The notes below the pieces were generated by a model. That model ran no database searches. It saw only the letters and a program-made list of their open reading frames with translations, and was not told where the DNA came from. The position numbers were made by a program, and so were the translations under genes. From GCA-2684655 sp051278165 (GTDB lineage Bacteria; Planctomycetota; UBA1135; UBA2386), in contig JBNMNW010000011.1 in the NCBI GenBank assembly GCA_051278165.1, positions 1 through 45,094 on the forward strand: 45,094 bases of DNA, read 5' to 3'. Positions 1-12,088 of this stretch are shown here, one piece after another (positions within the stretch are counted from its first letter, which is position 1; every line of letters starts with the position of its first letter).

Positions 1-2
1 CG

Positions 3-1238
3 TTCGACACGGCATCGGTCAATCCCGCGAACGACCAGCCAGGCAGTTCGCCAACGACGCCCATCGCTGGCCAAGACGCCGATGCGCAGACGCCGCCAGC
101 GGGCGCGCGAACGGTCGATCAAGAAGACCTCTCAGCCGCGACGTTGGTTGCCGCCATTCTCGACGAATGCCACCGACCGCTGGCGCAGCGCATGGATCGG
201 ATCAAGGTGACGGTCACGTTGCCGAACCAGCGGCGCCTACTGGTACAGGCAGACCTGCCGGATCGAGCGCGAGTGCACGAAGGCAAGCGCGACTTACTTT
301 GGGTCAATCAGAAGGTCTACCGACTCGACGATGGCGCAGCGAGTGAACCGGCAGCCGAGAACGAAGCCAATCGCGCCCGAGTGCCGGCGCTGCTGCGCAT
401 CGTCGACGCCGTTGCGTTCGGCCCGCTCTACCGCGCGATCCACTGCGAACGCGACGGCAACGACTTCGTTCTAACCGACCAGGACGGCGTCAAGACTACC
501 CTGCAACTGCACGCCAAGACGCTGCTGCCGAGAGCGCTAGTCTACGCGGACAAGCAGACGGTGCGCTTTGATGACTACTTGCGTACCAAAACGACGTGGG
601 TCGTCAAGAGAGCGACGCTCGCCCCACTAGGCACCTGCGAGACGTTCTTCGAAGACGGTGGTCTGCTGTTTTCCAACGACTTCTTCACGCCGCCAGGAAC
701 CAGCGATCGAGCAAACTCCGGCGAGCAACTACGCATGACCACACCGGGCGTGGTTCGCGAACATGAAGCGTCGACCCCGATCACCGTCGTCGGCAAAGCG
801 GCGCAATGGGTCATACTCGCGGCCGACGACGACTGGGCGCAGCGTCATGAAGCGTATGCGCCGGTGCACGCGGAACTCGAAGCACAGAACCAACGCATCT
901 TCGGCTTCCCAATGATCTGGAAGCACGATGGGCAGACGCTGTTAGGCGTCCCGTTCCGCCAGCGCGATAGCGGCAAGGCATTCGTTGCGCCCCCCGGGTG
1001 GAAGACCGCAAGTAGCCCCAAGACCACGCAACTGGTCGTTTACCCGCCATCTGGCAACGTCGCCGAGCGCATCGCAACCGGCACCGCACAGCTACAGCGC
1101 ACCGCTGCGAATCGCAAACTGACGATGATCGGGCCCATTGTCGCGCAACCGTTCGTGCACTTGCATGAAGGCGCTCCAGGCAAGAGCAAGCTCGCCAACT
1201 GCAAGGTGCGCATGTCCGTGCGCATCGAATCACCATGA
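3..1238 (+). CDS. Unrecognised protein, 5' end outside the window
   Basis: The reading frame is open from the left edge to the TGA at 1236-1238, so the true start and any signal peptide lie outside. About 411 residues are visible. The first 40 visible residues are rich in Pro, Ala, Thr, Asp and Gln and look like a flexible linker. The rest is mixed alpha/beta without a family motif I can name. The last 150 residues (from about 750 onward) faintly resemble GyrI-like effector-binding domains, but this is only an impression. The stop overlaps the ATG of the following aminotransferase (ATGA at 1235-1238), so the two are probably translated from one message. A TTG at 144 is a possible internal start, but coding character continues upstream of it. 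No function is assigned. Confidence 0.75.
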   Translation, partial: FDTASVNPANDQPGSSPTTPIAGQDADAQTPPAGARTVDQEDLSAATLVAAILDECHRPLAQRMDRIKVTVTLPNQRRLLVQADLPDRARVHEGKRDLLWVNQKVYRLDDGAASEPAAENEANRARVPALLRIVDAVAFGPLYRAIHCERDGNDFVLTDQDGVKTTLQLHAKTLLPRALVYADKQTVRFDDYLRTKTTWVVKRATLAPLGTCETFFEDGGLLFSNDFFTPPGTSDRANSGEQLRMTTPGVVREHEASTPITVVGKAAQWVILAADDDWAQRHEAYAPVHAELEAQNQRIFGFPMIWKHDGQTLLGVPFRQRDSGKAFVAPPGWKTASSPKTTQLVVYPPSGNVAERIATGTAQLQRTAANRKLTMIGPIVAQPFVHLHEGAPGKSKLANCKVRMSVRIESP

Positions 1239-2425
1239 CGATTCCGCCGCCCTCGCCGTTCGCACGCCACTGGGATCTCGACCCCGAAGTCATCTTCCTC
1301 AACCACGGCAGCTTCGGTGCGTGCCCGCGCGTCATCATGGAGCGGCAGCACGAATTGCGGCGTGAGATGGAAGCGCAGCCGCTGTTGTTCTTGCATCACA
1401 CGCTCGAAGCGCGCATCGACGCGTGCAAACCTCGGCTGGCCCAACTCGTCGGCTGTGACGTCGAAGACCTCGCCCTAGTCGCCAACGCAACAACCGGCGT
1501 CAACACCGTGCTGCGTTCGCTGACGTTCGCCGAGGGCGACGAGCTGCTCGTCACCGATCACGAATACAACTCCAGCCGCAACGCGCTCGAATACGTCGCG
1601 CAACGAAGCGGCGCCCGCATCGTCGTTGTGCCGGTGCAGTTCCCAATCGAGAACGCCAACCAGATCGTCGACGACATCGTCAGCCAGGCGAACGATCGCA
1701 CGCGTCTGTGCTTGATCGATCACGTCACCAGTGCGACTGGCGTCGTCATGCCCGTCGCCGAGATTGTGACAGCGCTGCATAAGCGCGGCATCGACACGCT
1801 CGTCGACGGCGCCCATGCGCCCGGCATGTTGCCACTCGACTTGACGGCGCTGAACGTCGCTTACTACACCGGCAACTGCCACAAGTGGCTGTGCACGCCG
1901 AAGGGCTCGGCACTGCTGTTCGTTCGCCGCGATCGCCAAGAACCGATCCGGCCACTATCGATCAGCCACGGCGCCAACGCGGAGCGCAGTGATCGCTCGC
2001 GGTTCCAGCTCGAGTTTGACTTCACCGGCACCAACGACTTCACCGCCTGGATGTGCATCCCGGATGCGATTGCGTTCTTAGAATCACTGCTGCCCGGTGG
2101 CATCGCAGAACTGCGCCAGCGCAACCATGACCTGGCGATCGCCGGCCGCAACCTGCTCTGCGAGGCCCTCGGCACCACGGCGCCCGTGCCGGACTCCATG
2201 ATCGGCTCGCTCGCCTCGGTCATTCTGCCCGACCCGGACCCTACGGGGGCCCCCAAGATGGCTGGAGACCCGTTGCAAGCCATTCTGTGGGAACAACATA
2301 AGATCGAAGTCCCCTGCATGAACTGGCCCCACCCGAAGCTTCGCATGCTGCGCATCTCACCGCAGATCTACAACAGCATCGAGCAGTACGAATACCTCGC
2401 GAACGCGATTCGTACACTCGTTTGA
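1235..2425 (+). CDS. Class V aminotransferase (isopenicillin-N-epimerase-like)
   Basis: A 396-residue PLP enzyme of fold type I, class V, closest in pattern to the isopenicillin N epimerase (CefD) branch. The N-terminal stretch FLNHGSFGACP (about residues 21-31), the cofactor-binding DGAHAPG (191-197) and the Schiff-base lysine K217 in NCHKW are all present. Family members catalyse epimerisation, desulphuration or transamination of amino-acid substrates. The substrate here cannot be read from the sequence, and a beta-lactam pathway is not implied, since no other such gene is in view. The ATG overlaps the upstream stop by four bases. The TetR gene follows after 33 bases. Length is normal for the family. 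Confidence 0.9.
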   Translation: MTIPPPSPFARHWDLDPEVIFLNHGSFGACPRVIMERQHELRREMEAQPLLFLHHTLEARIDACKPRLAQLVGCDVEDLALVANATTGVNTVLRSLTFAEGDELLVTDHEYNSSRNALEYVAQRSGARIVVVPVQFPIENANQIVDDIVSQANDRTRLCLIDHVTSATGVVMPVAEIVTALHKRGIDTLVDGAHAPGMLPLDLTALNVAYYTGNCHKWLCTPKGSALLFVRRDRQEPIRPLSISHGANAERSDRSRFQLEFDFTGTNDFTAWMCIPDAIAFLESLLPGGIAELRQRNHDLAIAGRNLLCEALGTTAPVPDSMIGSLASVILPDPDPTGAPKMAGDPLQAILWEQHKIEVPCMNWPHPKLRMLRISPQIYNSIEQYEYLANAIRTLV

Positions 2426-2446
2426 AACAATCGTTCGAGTTGATAG

Positions 2447-2456
2447 GTTGGCCAAC
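2447..2456. promoter_or_regulatory. Perfect palindrome just before the TetR start, possible operator
   Basis: GTTGGCCAAC is a perfect 10-base palindrome ending two bases before the ATG of the TetR gene. TetR proteins bind short palindromes as dimers and commonly repress their own efflux operon, so this is a plausible site by position. It is shorter than most TetR operators, and no second copy was found by eye. Confidence 0.3.
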
Positions 2457-2458
2457 TG

Positions 2459-3100
2459 ATGGCCAAGCCAGACACCAAAGACCAGATTCTCGACGCGGCT
2501 GAGGAACTGTTCGCCGAACAGGGCTTTGTGGCCACCTCGCTGCGCCAATTGACGGCGCGCGCCGGCGTCAACCTCGCCGCGGCGAACTACCACTTCGGCT
2601 CGAAGGATGAGCTGGCCAAGGCGGTGCTGCAGCGTCGCATCGAGCCGATCAATCGCGAGCGACGACAGCGGCTCGACGACATGAGCCAGCCGATATCGAT
2701 CGAAGCGATCGTGCGCGCCTTCATCGAGCCGGCGTTGCGCAGTCAGCTTGGGACCCCAGGTTCCCTGCCGGAGAGTCGTGGCGCCGGGCTGTGCCGCCTA
2801 TTCGGTCGCATCAGTGTCGAGCGGCCCCCATTTCTCGACGAGTTCATGCGCGAGCAATTCGGTGAACTAGGCAAACGTTTCGTCGCCATGCTTAGCGAAG
2901 CGGCACCGGGAATTGCGGCCGAAACTCTGTGGTGGCGCATGCACTTCATGGTGGGCGCGATGGCTCACACCCTGGCAAACGCGCATGTCGTAGGTCAGGT
3001 GTCGCACGGCGCGTGCGATGCCAACGACCACGAAGGCATCCTTGAGCAATTGACCGCATTCGCAATTGGCGGGTTCGCCGCTGCCGAGGCAACACGATGA
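2459..3100 (+). CDS. TetR/AcrR family transcriptional regulator
   Basis: 213 residues. The N-terminal 60 residues form a typical TetR DNA-binding domain: ILDAAEELFAEQGF, then a helix-turn-helix with SLRQLTARAGV and the recognition helix ending AANYHFGSKDEL. The C-terminal ligand domain is of the larger CecR/DUF1956-like type, judged from the LGKRFVAML and WWRMHFMVGAMAHTL segments. The stop overlaps the ATG of the outer-membrane efflux gene (ATGA at 3097-3100), so regulator and pump are one operon. This makes it the likely local repressor of the efflux genes, relieved by a small pump substrate. The ligand is unknown. The start is the first ATG, with no strong ribosome-binding site. Confidence 0.93.
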   Translation: MAKPDTKDQILDAAEELFAEQGFVATSLRQLTARAGVNLAAANYHFGSKDELAKAVLQRRIEPINRERRQRLDDMSQPISIEAIVRAFIEPALRSQLGTPGSLPESRGAGLCRLFGRISVERPPFLDEFMREQFGELGKRFVAMLSEAAPGIAAETLWWRMHFMVGAMAHTLANAHVVGQVSHGACDANDHEGILEQLTAFAIGGFAAAEATR

Positions 3101-4539
3101 AACGACCGGTTCGCTACCTAGTGTTGGCCGCCTCCTTGCTGAGCGCGTGTGCTGGCGATCCCCCGCCACGCATTGACGACGATCTCGGCATCAAAATGCC
3201 AGAGCAGTGGTCGAGCGGCACGAGGGCCAACCAGCCAGAAGACGACTCGCCCAAACCACCGCGCATCGATTGGTGGCGCGACTTCGGCGACGAGCGTCTC
3301 GACACACTGATTGCGACCGGCCTCGCCAACAACCCGAACATGCGCGCCGTGATGGCTCGCTTGCAAGCTGCCGCCGCGGCCCACGCGATTGCCGGCGGCC
3401 CGCTACTGCCGGAAGTCGATGTCGGCTTTCAGAATGATCGCGCCAGACAATTGTTCCTGGGCTTTCCCTTCGGCGGTGGCGGCGTGCCCAGCTCGACGTT
3501 CACGACGTATGGCTTGTCGCTAGGCGTGCGCTGGGAAGTCGACGTCTGGGGCCGTCTGCGCAATGCCGACTCGGCAGCATTGTCAGACCAACAAGCAGCG
3601 GTACACGACATCCACGCCGCGCAGATGAGCCTCGCGGCGCAAATCTGCCGCGCCTGGTTCTCAGCCATCGAAGCGAAGCTCCAGCTCGAACTAGCCGTTG
3701 CTACGACCAAGACTTTTGAGACGACGCTGACCGACGTTACCGACCGCTTCCGACGCGGCGTGCGGCCGGCGCTCGAAGTGCACCAAGCTTCGACCAACCT
3801 GGCCAACGCACGTGCCAGCGCAGCACAGCGCCAGGACCTTCACCAACGTAGCATGCGCCAACTCGACGTGCTGGTCGGCCGCTACCCCAATGGCAAAATG
3901 GTGATTGCCACGCAACTGCCGAAGGCCTTGCTGCCGGTGCCCGCTGGCTTGCCAAGCGAACTGCTGCAACGTCGCCCGGACCTGAGGGCGGCCGAGCGAC
4001 GCGTCGCTGCAGCCGGTTGCCGCGTGAGTTCCGCCGAAGCAGCTCTCTACCCGCGGCTGTCGTTAACAGCGGGCGGCGGCACCCGGAGCCTCGATCTCGA
4101 AGACCTCGTCGACACCGACTTCCGCGTTTGGAGCCTCGGCGCCAACCTGCTGGAACCACTGTTCCGCGGTGGCGCGCTGCGCGCCGAAGTTCGTCGCCAG
4201 CAAGCGCGCCGCGCCGAAGCGTTCGCCAACTACGGCAACGCGGTGCTGACCGCCTTTGTCGAAGTCGAGAACATCCTCAGCAGCGACGGACAACTAGCAG
4301 AGCGCCAACTGCGCATCGGTGAAGCTGCGGTTCACGCAACACTCGCACGCGACCTAGCGCGCGAGCGCTGGCAGCTTGGCCTAACCGACTTCCTGACCGT
4401 CGCCGACGGCCAGCGCACTGCCTTCCAAGCCGAATCGGCTCGCATCACCGTCGACCGCGAACGCGTCGACAATCGCATTGACCTGCTGCTCGCGCTTGGC
4501 GGCGGCTTTGGCGACGAAGCCACTGGAGACACTCGATGA
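3097..4539 (+). CDS. RND efflux outer-membrane lipoprotein, NodT/OprM type
   Basis: 480 residues. A lipoprotein signal peptide is visible: basic start, hydrophobic core, then LLSAC with Cys18 as the lipidated residue. The mature part carries two outer-membrane-efflux repeats, with IDWWRDFGDERLD at the start of repeat one and the family signature ELLQRRPDLRAAERRVAAA near the middle, followed by YPRLSLTAGGG. Such proteins form the trimeric TolC-like channel through the outer membrane for tripartite RND pumps. The ATG overlaps the TetR stop and the TGA overlaps the adaptor ATG (4536-4539). Length is normal for NodT-family channels. Confidence 0.95.
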   Translation: MKRPVRYLVLAASLLSACAGDPPPRIDDDLGIKMPEQWSSGTRANQPEDDSPKPPRIDWWRDFGDERLDTLIATGLANNPNMRAVMARLQAAAAAHAIAGGPLLPEVDVGFQNDRARQLFLGFPFGGGGVPSSTFTTYGLSLGVRWEVDVWGRLRNADSAALSDQQAAVHDIHAAQMSLAAQICRAWFSAIEAKLQLELAVATTKTFETTLTDVTDRFRRGVRPALEVHQASTNLANARASAAQRQDLHQRSMRQLDVLVGRYPNGKMVIATQLPKALLPVPAGLPSELLQRRPDLRAAERRVAAAGCRVSSAEAALYPRLSLTAGGGTRSLDLEDLVDTDFRVWSLGANLLEPLFRGGALRAEVRRQQARRAEAFANYGNAVLTAFVEVENILSSDGQLAERQLRIGEAAVHATLARDLARERWQLGLTDFLTVADGQRTAFQAESARITVDRERVDNRIDLLLALGGGFGDEATGDTR

Positions 4540-5747
4540 AATACCTACGCCTGACACTCCAGATTCTGCTGCCCTTAATCGTCATCGTGGGTGGCGGAAT
4601 GCTCGCCAACTGGATCATCAACAACAAGCCGATGCCGGCGGTGCAAGCCGTTGACAACGCCGGCCCATTCGTGCGCGTGCAGACCGCTACGCTCAGCAAC
4701 GAGCAACTCGATGTCACCGCGCGCGGCTCGGTAGAAGCCCTGCGCACAGTGGACCTGGCGGCCGAAGTCGGCGGCCGCATCATCAAGACGCACCCCGCAT
4801 TGCGAGCTGGCGGTACGTTCACGCCTAACGACGTGCTCATCGAAATCGATGCCACCGACTACGAGTTGCAGATCACGCAACAGATAGCCGCGGTAGCACG
4901 CGCTGAGTTGCGCCTGATGCAAGAGCAAGCCGAAGCATCTGCAGCGGTGCGCGCATGGGAACAGATCGAAGGCAACGCACCAACCGATCCACTGGCTCGG
5001 CGCGAGCCGCAGATTCGCGACGCGAAGCTCGCCCTGGCGGCAGCCAAGGCGCAGCAGAAGCGCGCCGAAACCGATCTACTACGAACCCGCGTGCAGGTTC
5101 CGTTCTCCGGTCGCGTGCGCAGCGTGCATGCCGACATCGGCCAAACCGTGCAGCGCGGCCAGCGCATGGCGGTCGTGCTCGACACCAGCGGACTTGAAGT
5201 GCGCTTGCCAATCCCCCTGCGCGAGACGGCGTTTGTCGACCTGCCACTCGGCGACCGCACCGATGACGGGCCGAAGGTCGAACTGACCGCAGACTTCGCC
5301 GGCATGCCGTGCACTTGGCACGGCTCGATCGTGCGCGTGGCTGGCGAAATTGATCGCCAAACGCGGCAACTCACGGCGATCGCGCGCGTCACTCGCACAC
5401 CTGACTCCAAACCACTACTGGTCGGCATGTTTGTCGAAGCACGCATCTCCGGCCGCGAAGTGCAGGATGTCTTCCGCGTGCCTAGTTCGGCACTGCACTC
5501 AGGCGACCATCTCTGGATCGTCGAGGCCGTCGCGGACGAAGCGGACGAAGCCAAGGAGACGACCTACCGCCTTCGCGACCGTGTCGTCACGGTGCTGCGC
5601 ACGGAGCGCGCCCACGCAATCTTGAAAGCAGGCCTACAAGCCGGCGAGCGAGTCTGCCTGAGTAGCCTGCAAGCGCCTATTGACGGCATGAAGGTGCGCA
5701 TCCGCGAGCCTGAAAACGAACAACCTGGCCAAGCGGGAGGCAAGTAA
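4536..5747 (+). CDS. RND efflux periplasmic adaptor (HlyD/MFP family)
   Basis: 403 residues. An N-terminal membrane segment (about residues 8-28) anchors the protein in the inner membrane. The biotinyl-lipoyl-like half-motif VEALRTVDLAAEVGGRI appears near residue 70 and its partner VPFSGRVRSVHADIGQTVQRGQ near 190, bracketing a helical hairpin of about 80 residues. A beta-barrel and membrane-proximal domain follow (PSSALHSGDHLWIV, RVVTVLRTERAHAILKAGL). This is the standard order for adaptors joining the RND pump to the outer-membrane channel. It overlaps the channel gene by four bases and ends two bases before the pump ATG. An acidic stretch rich in DEA near residue 330 is a small insertion. 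Confidence 0.95.
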   Translation: MKYLRLTLQILLPLIVIVGGGMLANWIINNKPMPAVQAVDNAGPFVRVQTATLSNEQLDVTARGSVEALRTVDLAAEVGGRIIKTHPALRAGGTFTPNDVLIEIDATDYELQITQQIAAVARAELRLMQEQAEASAAVRAWEQIEGNAPTDPLARREPQIRDAKLALAAAKAQQKRAETDLLRTRVQVPFSGRVRSVHADIGQTVQRGQRMAVVLDTSGLEVRLPIPLRETAFVDLPLGDRTDDGPKVELTADFAGMPCTWHGSIVRVAGEIDRQTRQLTAIARVTRTPDSKPLLVGMFVEARISGREVQDVFRVPSSALHSGDHLWIVEAVADEADEAKETTYRLRDRVVTVLRTERAHAILKAGLQAGERVCLSSLQAPIDGMKVRIREPENEQPGQAGGK

Positions 5748-5749
5748 CG

Positions 5750-8700
5750 ATGACTTACGATCCATCGGTCCCGCCCGAAGAAGCCAAAGGGTTCTTCGCC
5801 ATGTTCACGCAGAACCACGTCGCAGCGACGCTGCTGGCAGTGGCCTTCGTGGTCGCCGGCATCGCCGCACTGACAACCGGACGCGTCAAGCGCGAAGTGT
5901 TCCCAGAGATCACACCGAACATCGTCAGTGTCGCCGTCATCTACCCCGGCGCCACCCCCACCGAAGTCGAACTGGGCGTGTGCCAGCGCATCGAAGAAGC
6001 CGTTGCCAGCATCACCGGCGTTGACAAGGTCACCGCGACTGCCGGCGAAGGGTCGGGTTCGGTCATCATTGAGACGCTGCAGGACGCGGACGTCAACCGC
6101 GTGCTCGATGACGTCAAGAACCGCGTCGACGCCATCAGCAACTTCCCGGCAGAGATCGAACAGCCGATTGTCTCGCGCTTGGTGGTTCGCAAGGAAGTCA
6201 TCAACGTCTCGATCTCTGGCGAGATCTCCGAACTCTCACTGAAGCGACTCGCCGAACGCGCGCGCGACGCACTAACCGACCTTGCCGAGGTCAGCCAGGT
6301 CGAACTGTCGGCCGTGCGCGACTACGAAGTCTCGATTGAAGTCGGCGAGGAAGCGCTGCGGCGCCACTCGTTGACGTTCGACCAAATCGCCAACGCCATT
6401 CGCCGGGGTAGCCTCGATCTGCCAGCCGGCGCCATCAAGGCCAGCGAAGGCCAAACCCTGCTGCGCATCCAAGGCCAAGCATACGAGAAGGAAGACTTCG
6501 AAAAGATCAGCGTGCTGACTCGGCCAGACGGCAGTGAAGTGCTGCTCCGTGAAGTCGCCACGGTCATCGATGGGTTTGCCGATCAAGACCTGCAGGCACG
6601 CTTCGATGGCATGCCTAGCGCGCTACTCAAGGTATTCCGAGTTGGCAACCAAGATGCCATCACCATCACCTCGGCGGTCAAAAAGTGGGTCACCGAGCGT
6701 GGTCAGAGCATGATGCCTGAAGGCGTCAGCATGACAACGTGGCGCGATGAGTCGGTCATCCTGAAGGGCCGTATCGACCTACTGATGAAGAACGCTGGCC
6801 AAGGGCTCATCTTGGTGTTCGTGATCCTGGCGCTGTTCCTACAGCTGCGCTTGGCGATCTGGGTCGCAGTCGGTATTCCGGTCGCGTTCCTGGGCGCCGT
6901 CGCGTTTATGCCGATCGCGGACGTGTCGATCAACATGATCTCGCTGTTCGCGTTCTTGCTAGTGCTCGGCATTGTCGTCGATGACGCAATCGTCGTTGGC
7001 GAGAACATCACGCGACATCGACGCCTAGGCGCCAGCCCGATGCTGGCATCGCTGCGCGGCAGTCGAGAAGTGCGCAATCCGGTCTTTGCGTCGGTGCTAA
7101 CGACGATCGTCGCGTTCTTGCCGATGCTGTTCTCGGTGCCCGGATCTGATGCACAGGTGTGGCGCGTGATCCCATTGATCGTGCTACCAGTGCTAGCACT
7201 CAGCCTGATCGAATCGCAACTGTGCTTGCCATCGCACCTCGCCTTGATGAGTAATAAGGAACCCGAGCACCCATGGATCGGCAGCCGCATGCTCGGCTGG
7301 GCCCAAGCCCACGTGCAAGGCATGCTCGACTGGGTCATCAATCGCGTCTACCAACCCGCGCTCGAGACCTGCTTGCGCTGGCGGTATACAACCGTCTCGG
7401 CAGCCGTCGTCATTCTGGTCGTCGTCGCCTCGATGGTCGCCGCGGGCAAGCCACGTTTCGTGTTCTTCCCCACCGTCGAAGGCGACAACATCGTGATTGC
7501 CATGACGATGCCTCAGGGCACGCCGCTGGCAACGAGCGCCAAAGCGATCGCCGACATCGAGCGTCAGGCGCGCGAAGTGTGCGCTGAATACGACGTCTCA
7601 ACGCCGAGCGACGGCAAGCTGCTGCAACACATGCTCGCTACGGTTGGCTCACAGCCGTTTGCACGCGAGCAGGCTCGCAACGGCGGCAACCGGGATGCGC
7701 AATTCCAGTCGGGTTCGCACCTCGGCGAGCTCAACTTGCAGCTACTGCCATCCGAACTCAGAACCCCGGGATCCGACGAGATCATGGCGACGCTACGCGA
7801 GCGCGTTGGCAGTGTGCCGGATGCGGTTGAGCTGACCTATACGACGTCGTTCTTCAGCACCGGCAAAGACATCGACCTCGAGCTCTACCACGCGGACATG
7901 GACACCCTGCGCGCCGCCGTCTCGGCCGTCGAAGCCGAACTGCGCGCGATGCCAGAGATCAAGGACGTGACCAACTCGTTCCGCCTTGGCAAGCGTGAGC
8001 TCGAGCTACACATCAAGCCTTCTGCCGAACCGCTAGGACTGCGGCAGGTCGACCTAGCAAGACAAGTGCGACAAGCGTTCTACGGCGAAGAGGCGCAGCG
8101 CATCCAGCGCGGCCGCGACGACGTTCGGGTCATGGTTCGCTACCCAGAGCACGAACGCCAATCGCTAGCTGACCTCGACAACATGCGCATTCGCACAGCG
8201 ACTGGCGATGAGGTGCCATTGCGCATGGTTGCGGAAACCATCAGCGGTCGTTCGTTCTCGACGATCACCCGCGTCAACCAAAAGCGCGCCTTGCGCGTTA
8301 GCGGCGAGATCGATGAGAACGATCCCAATGCCGATGCCACCGCGATCAACGCTCGATTGCGTGACGTCGTCATGCCAAAGATCATGGCACGCTACGACGG
8401 CCTCTCGTGGCGCTTCGAAGGCGATCAAAAAAAGAAGACCGAGCTGCTGATTGCGCTCGCCGGCGGCTTCGCGATCGCGTTGTTCGCGATGTATGCACTG
8501 ATCGCGATCCCGTTGCAATCGTTCTTGCAGCCACTGCTAATCATCACGGCCATTCCGTTCGGGTTCGTCGGCGCCGCCCTCGGCCACATGCTGACCGGCT
8601 ATGACCTGAGCATCCTGTCGATGTTTGGCGTGATCGCGCTGTCGGGCATCGTCGTCAACGACAACATCGTCTTGGTCGACTGGATCAACAAGCGCCGGCG

Positions 8701-9028
8701 AGATCACGACTCGCTGCTCGAAGCCGTTCGCACCGCAGGCGCGGCACGCTTCCGGCCGATCTTGCTCACGTCGCTGACCACGTTCTTCGGGCTGCTGCCA
8801 CTGCTGCTGGAGAAGAGCATGCAAGCGCGCTTCTTGGTGCCGATGGGGGTTTCCCTCGCATTCGGGGTGCTATTTGCAACATTGATCACACTGGTGTTGG
8901 TGCCGTGCCTCTACCTAATACTTGCTGACTTCAACAACAGTGTCACGAAGAGCTGGGGGTGGGCGACCAAGAGCTGGCGTTGGCTTTATGGACATTCGAC
9001 AGAGACTGTTGCAAAGCCCAACAGCTAG
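5750..9028 (+). CDS. RND efflux pump, AcrB/HAE1-type inner-membrane permease
   Basis: 1092 residues, full length for the family. Twelve membrane spans in the RND layout are visible: one near residue 25, five between about 345 and 540, one near 550, and five between about 900 and 1070. Span four carries the proton-relay pair D411-D412 in LGIVVDDAIVVGE, typical of proton-driven HAE1 pumps. The matching second-half motif is SGIVVNDNIVLVD. Two large periplasmic loops hold the porter and docking domains. A good ribosome-binding site (GGGAGG at 5735-5740) precedes the ATG by nine bases. The pump should expel amphiphilic compounds with the preceding two genes. Substrate range cannot be read from the sequence. 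Confidence 0.95.
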   Translation: MTYDPSVPPEEAKGFFAMFTQNHVAATLLAVAFVVAGIAALTTGRVKREVFPEITPNIVSVAVIYPGATPTEVELGVCQRIEEAVASITGVDKVTATAGEGSGSVIIETLQDADVNRVLDDVKNRVDAISNFPAEIEQPIVSRLVVRKEVINVSISGEISELSLKRLAERARDALTDLAEVSQVELSAVRDYEVSIEVGEEALRRHSLTFDQIANAIRRGSLDLPAGAIKASEGQTLLRIQGQAYEKEDFEKISVLTRPDGSEVLLREVATVIDGFADQDLQARFDGMPSALLKVFRVGNQDAITITSAVKKWVTERGQSMMPEGVSMTTWRDESVILKGRIDLLMKNAGQGLILVFVILALFLQLRLAIWVAVGIPVAFLGAVAFMPIADVSINMISLFAFLLVLGIVVDDAIVVGENITRHRRLGASPMLASLRGSREVRNPVFASVLTTIVAFLPMLFSVPGSDAQVWRVIPLIVLPVLALSLIESQLCLPSHLALMSNKEPEHPWIGSRMLGWAQAHVQGMLDWVINRVYQPALETCLRWRYTTVSAAVVILVVVASMVAAGKPRFVFFPTVEGDNIVIAMTMPQGTPLATSAKAIADIERQAREVCAEYDVSTPSDGKLLQHMLATVGSQPFAREQARNGGNRDAQFQSGSHLGELNLQLLPSELRTPGSDEIMATLRERVGSVPDAVELTYTTSFFSTGKDIDLELYHADMDTLRAAVSAVEAELRAMPEIKDVTNSFRLGKRELELHIKPSAEPLGLRQVDLARQVRQAFYGEEAQRIQRGRDDVRVMVRYPEHERQSLADLDNMRIRTATGDEVPLRMVAETISGRSFSTITRVNQKRALRVSGEIDENDPNADATAINARLRDVVMPKIMARYDGLSWRFEGDQKKKTELLIALAGGFAIALFAMYALIAIPLQSFLQPLLIITAIPFGFVGAALGHMLTGYDLSILSMFGVIALSGIVVNDNIVLVDWINKRRRDHDSLLEAVRTAGAARFRPILLTSLTTFFGLLPLLLEKSMQARFLVPMGVSLAFGVLFATLITLVLVPCLYLILADFNNSVTKSWGWATKSWRWLYGHSTETVAKPNS

Positions 9029-9054
9029 TTTCCGCAGTGGGGCAAACCCCTTTT
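9006..9054 (+). terminator. Possible weak terminator after the efflux operon
   Basis: Two small hairpins lie at the end of the pump gene. CTGTTG at 9006-9011 pairs with CAACAG at 9019-9024. GGGG at 9039-9042 pairs with CCCC at 9047-9050 around a CAAA loop and is followed at once by TTTT. The second has the form of an intrinsic terminator, but its stem is only four pairs. Confidence 0.3.
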
Positions 9055-9092
9055 AAGAACGAGTTGCTGCAACTCCGATGTAGTCCGCGTCC

Positions 9093-9751
9093 ATGCCCAG
9101 GGCGCAACTACTCACGCTACTGCCTCTGCTCGGTGTCATTTGCACGCTACCAGCAGCAGGCCATCACTCTCCTTGCTCGCAACCGGCTAGCGATCACGGA
9201 TCCGTATGCAGCCGTGCAGCCATCGGCGACGACGAAATCGCGCAAGCCGCACCGCAAGAACCAAGCTCCCGCAGCATGCGCCTGCGCGCGGCATACATCA
9301 GCAAGATCGCGGCATACATCACGACCAAGGCCACGTCGAAGCCGACGCCGAAGCAAAGCAAAGCCCCGTATGTAATCGCGGTCGTTGGCAGTGATGCGTT
9401 CGCTGATGCAATCATCAAGCTGTTGCCTGGCAAGGCGATCAACAATCGCAAGGTCAAGGTCGTCGTTCTTGACCCGGCCATTGCAGCAACCACGACGAAG
9501 CACCAACACCAGTTGCTCTATGTCGCGACGAGTCTTAACGCAACCGTCGTCGCGCGCATCGTCGCAAGTCACGCAAAGCTCGCAACGCCACTGATGAGTT
9601 GTCGGGCAGCCTTCGCAACCAAGGGCGGCGGCGTGCAGTTGTTCATCAAAAACAACAAGGTGAAGTTCGAGGTCAACCAAAATGCCTTGAAGGTGCAGGG
9701 CATGAAGGTGAGCCCGCAATTGTTGAAACTCTCAACCAAAGGGCCACAGCA

Positions 9752-9755
<4 letters not shown>
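9093..9755 (+). CDS. YfiR family protein (DUF4154)
   Basis: 220 residues. After a hydrophobic N-terminal segment (about residues 5-20) and a linker of about 45 residues, the body matches the YfiR/DUF4154 fold: RAAYISKIAAYITTK, then YVIAVVGSDAFADAI, RKVKVVVLD, LLYVATS, and the closing GGGVQLFIKNNKVKFEVNQ with VSPQLLKLS. In Pseudomonas YfiR is a periplasmic repressor of a membrane signalling enzyme. Homologues next to histidine kinases are thought to deliver envelope signals. Its TGA overlaps the GTG start of the kinase (GTGA at 9752-9755). The linker is unusually long and rich in Ser, Ala and Gln. TAGTCC lies exactly six bases before the ATG. Confidence 0.88.

Positions 9756-12084
<2,329 letters not shown>

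Positions 12085-12088
<4 letters not shown>

Noticed and set aside
1475..1939. Minus-strand frame opposite the class V aminotransferase
   Set aside because: High-GC antisense shadow; the plus-strand gene has a complete PLP signature.
9599..9751. Extended N-terminus of the histidine kinase
   Set aside because: It would lie entirely inside the YfiR gene in another frame. The GTG at 9752 gives the four-base overlap and a normal first membrane segment.
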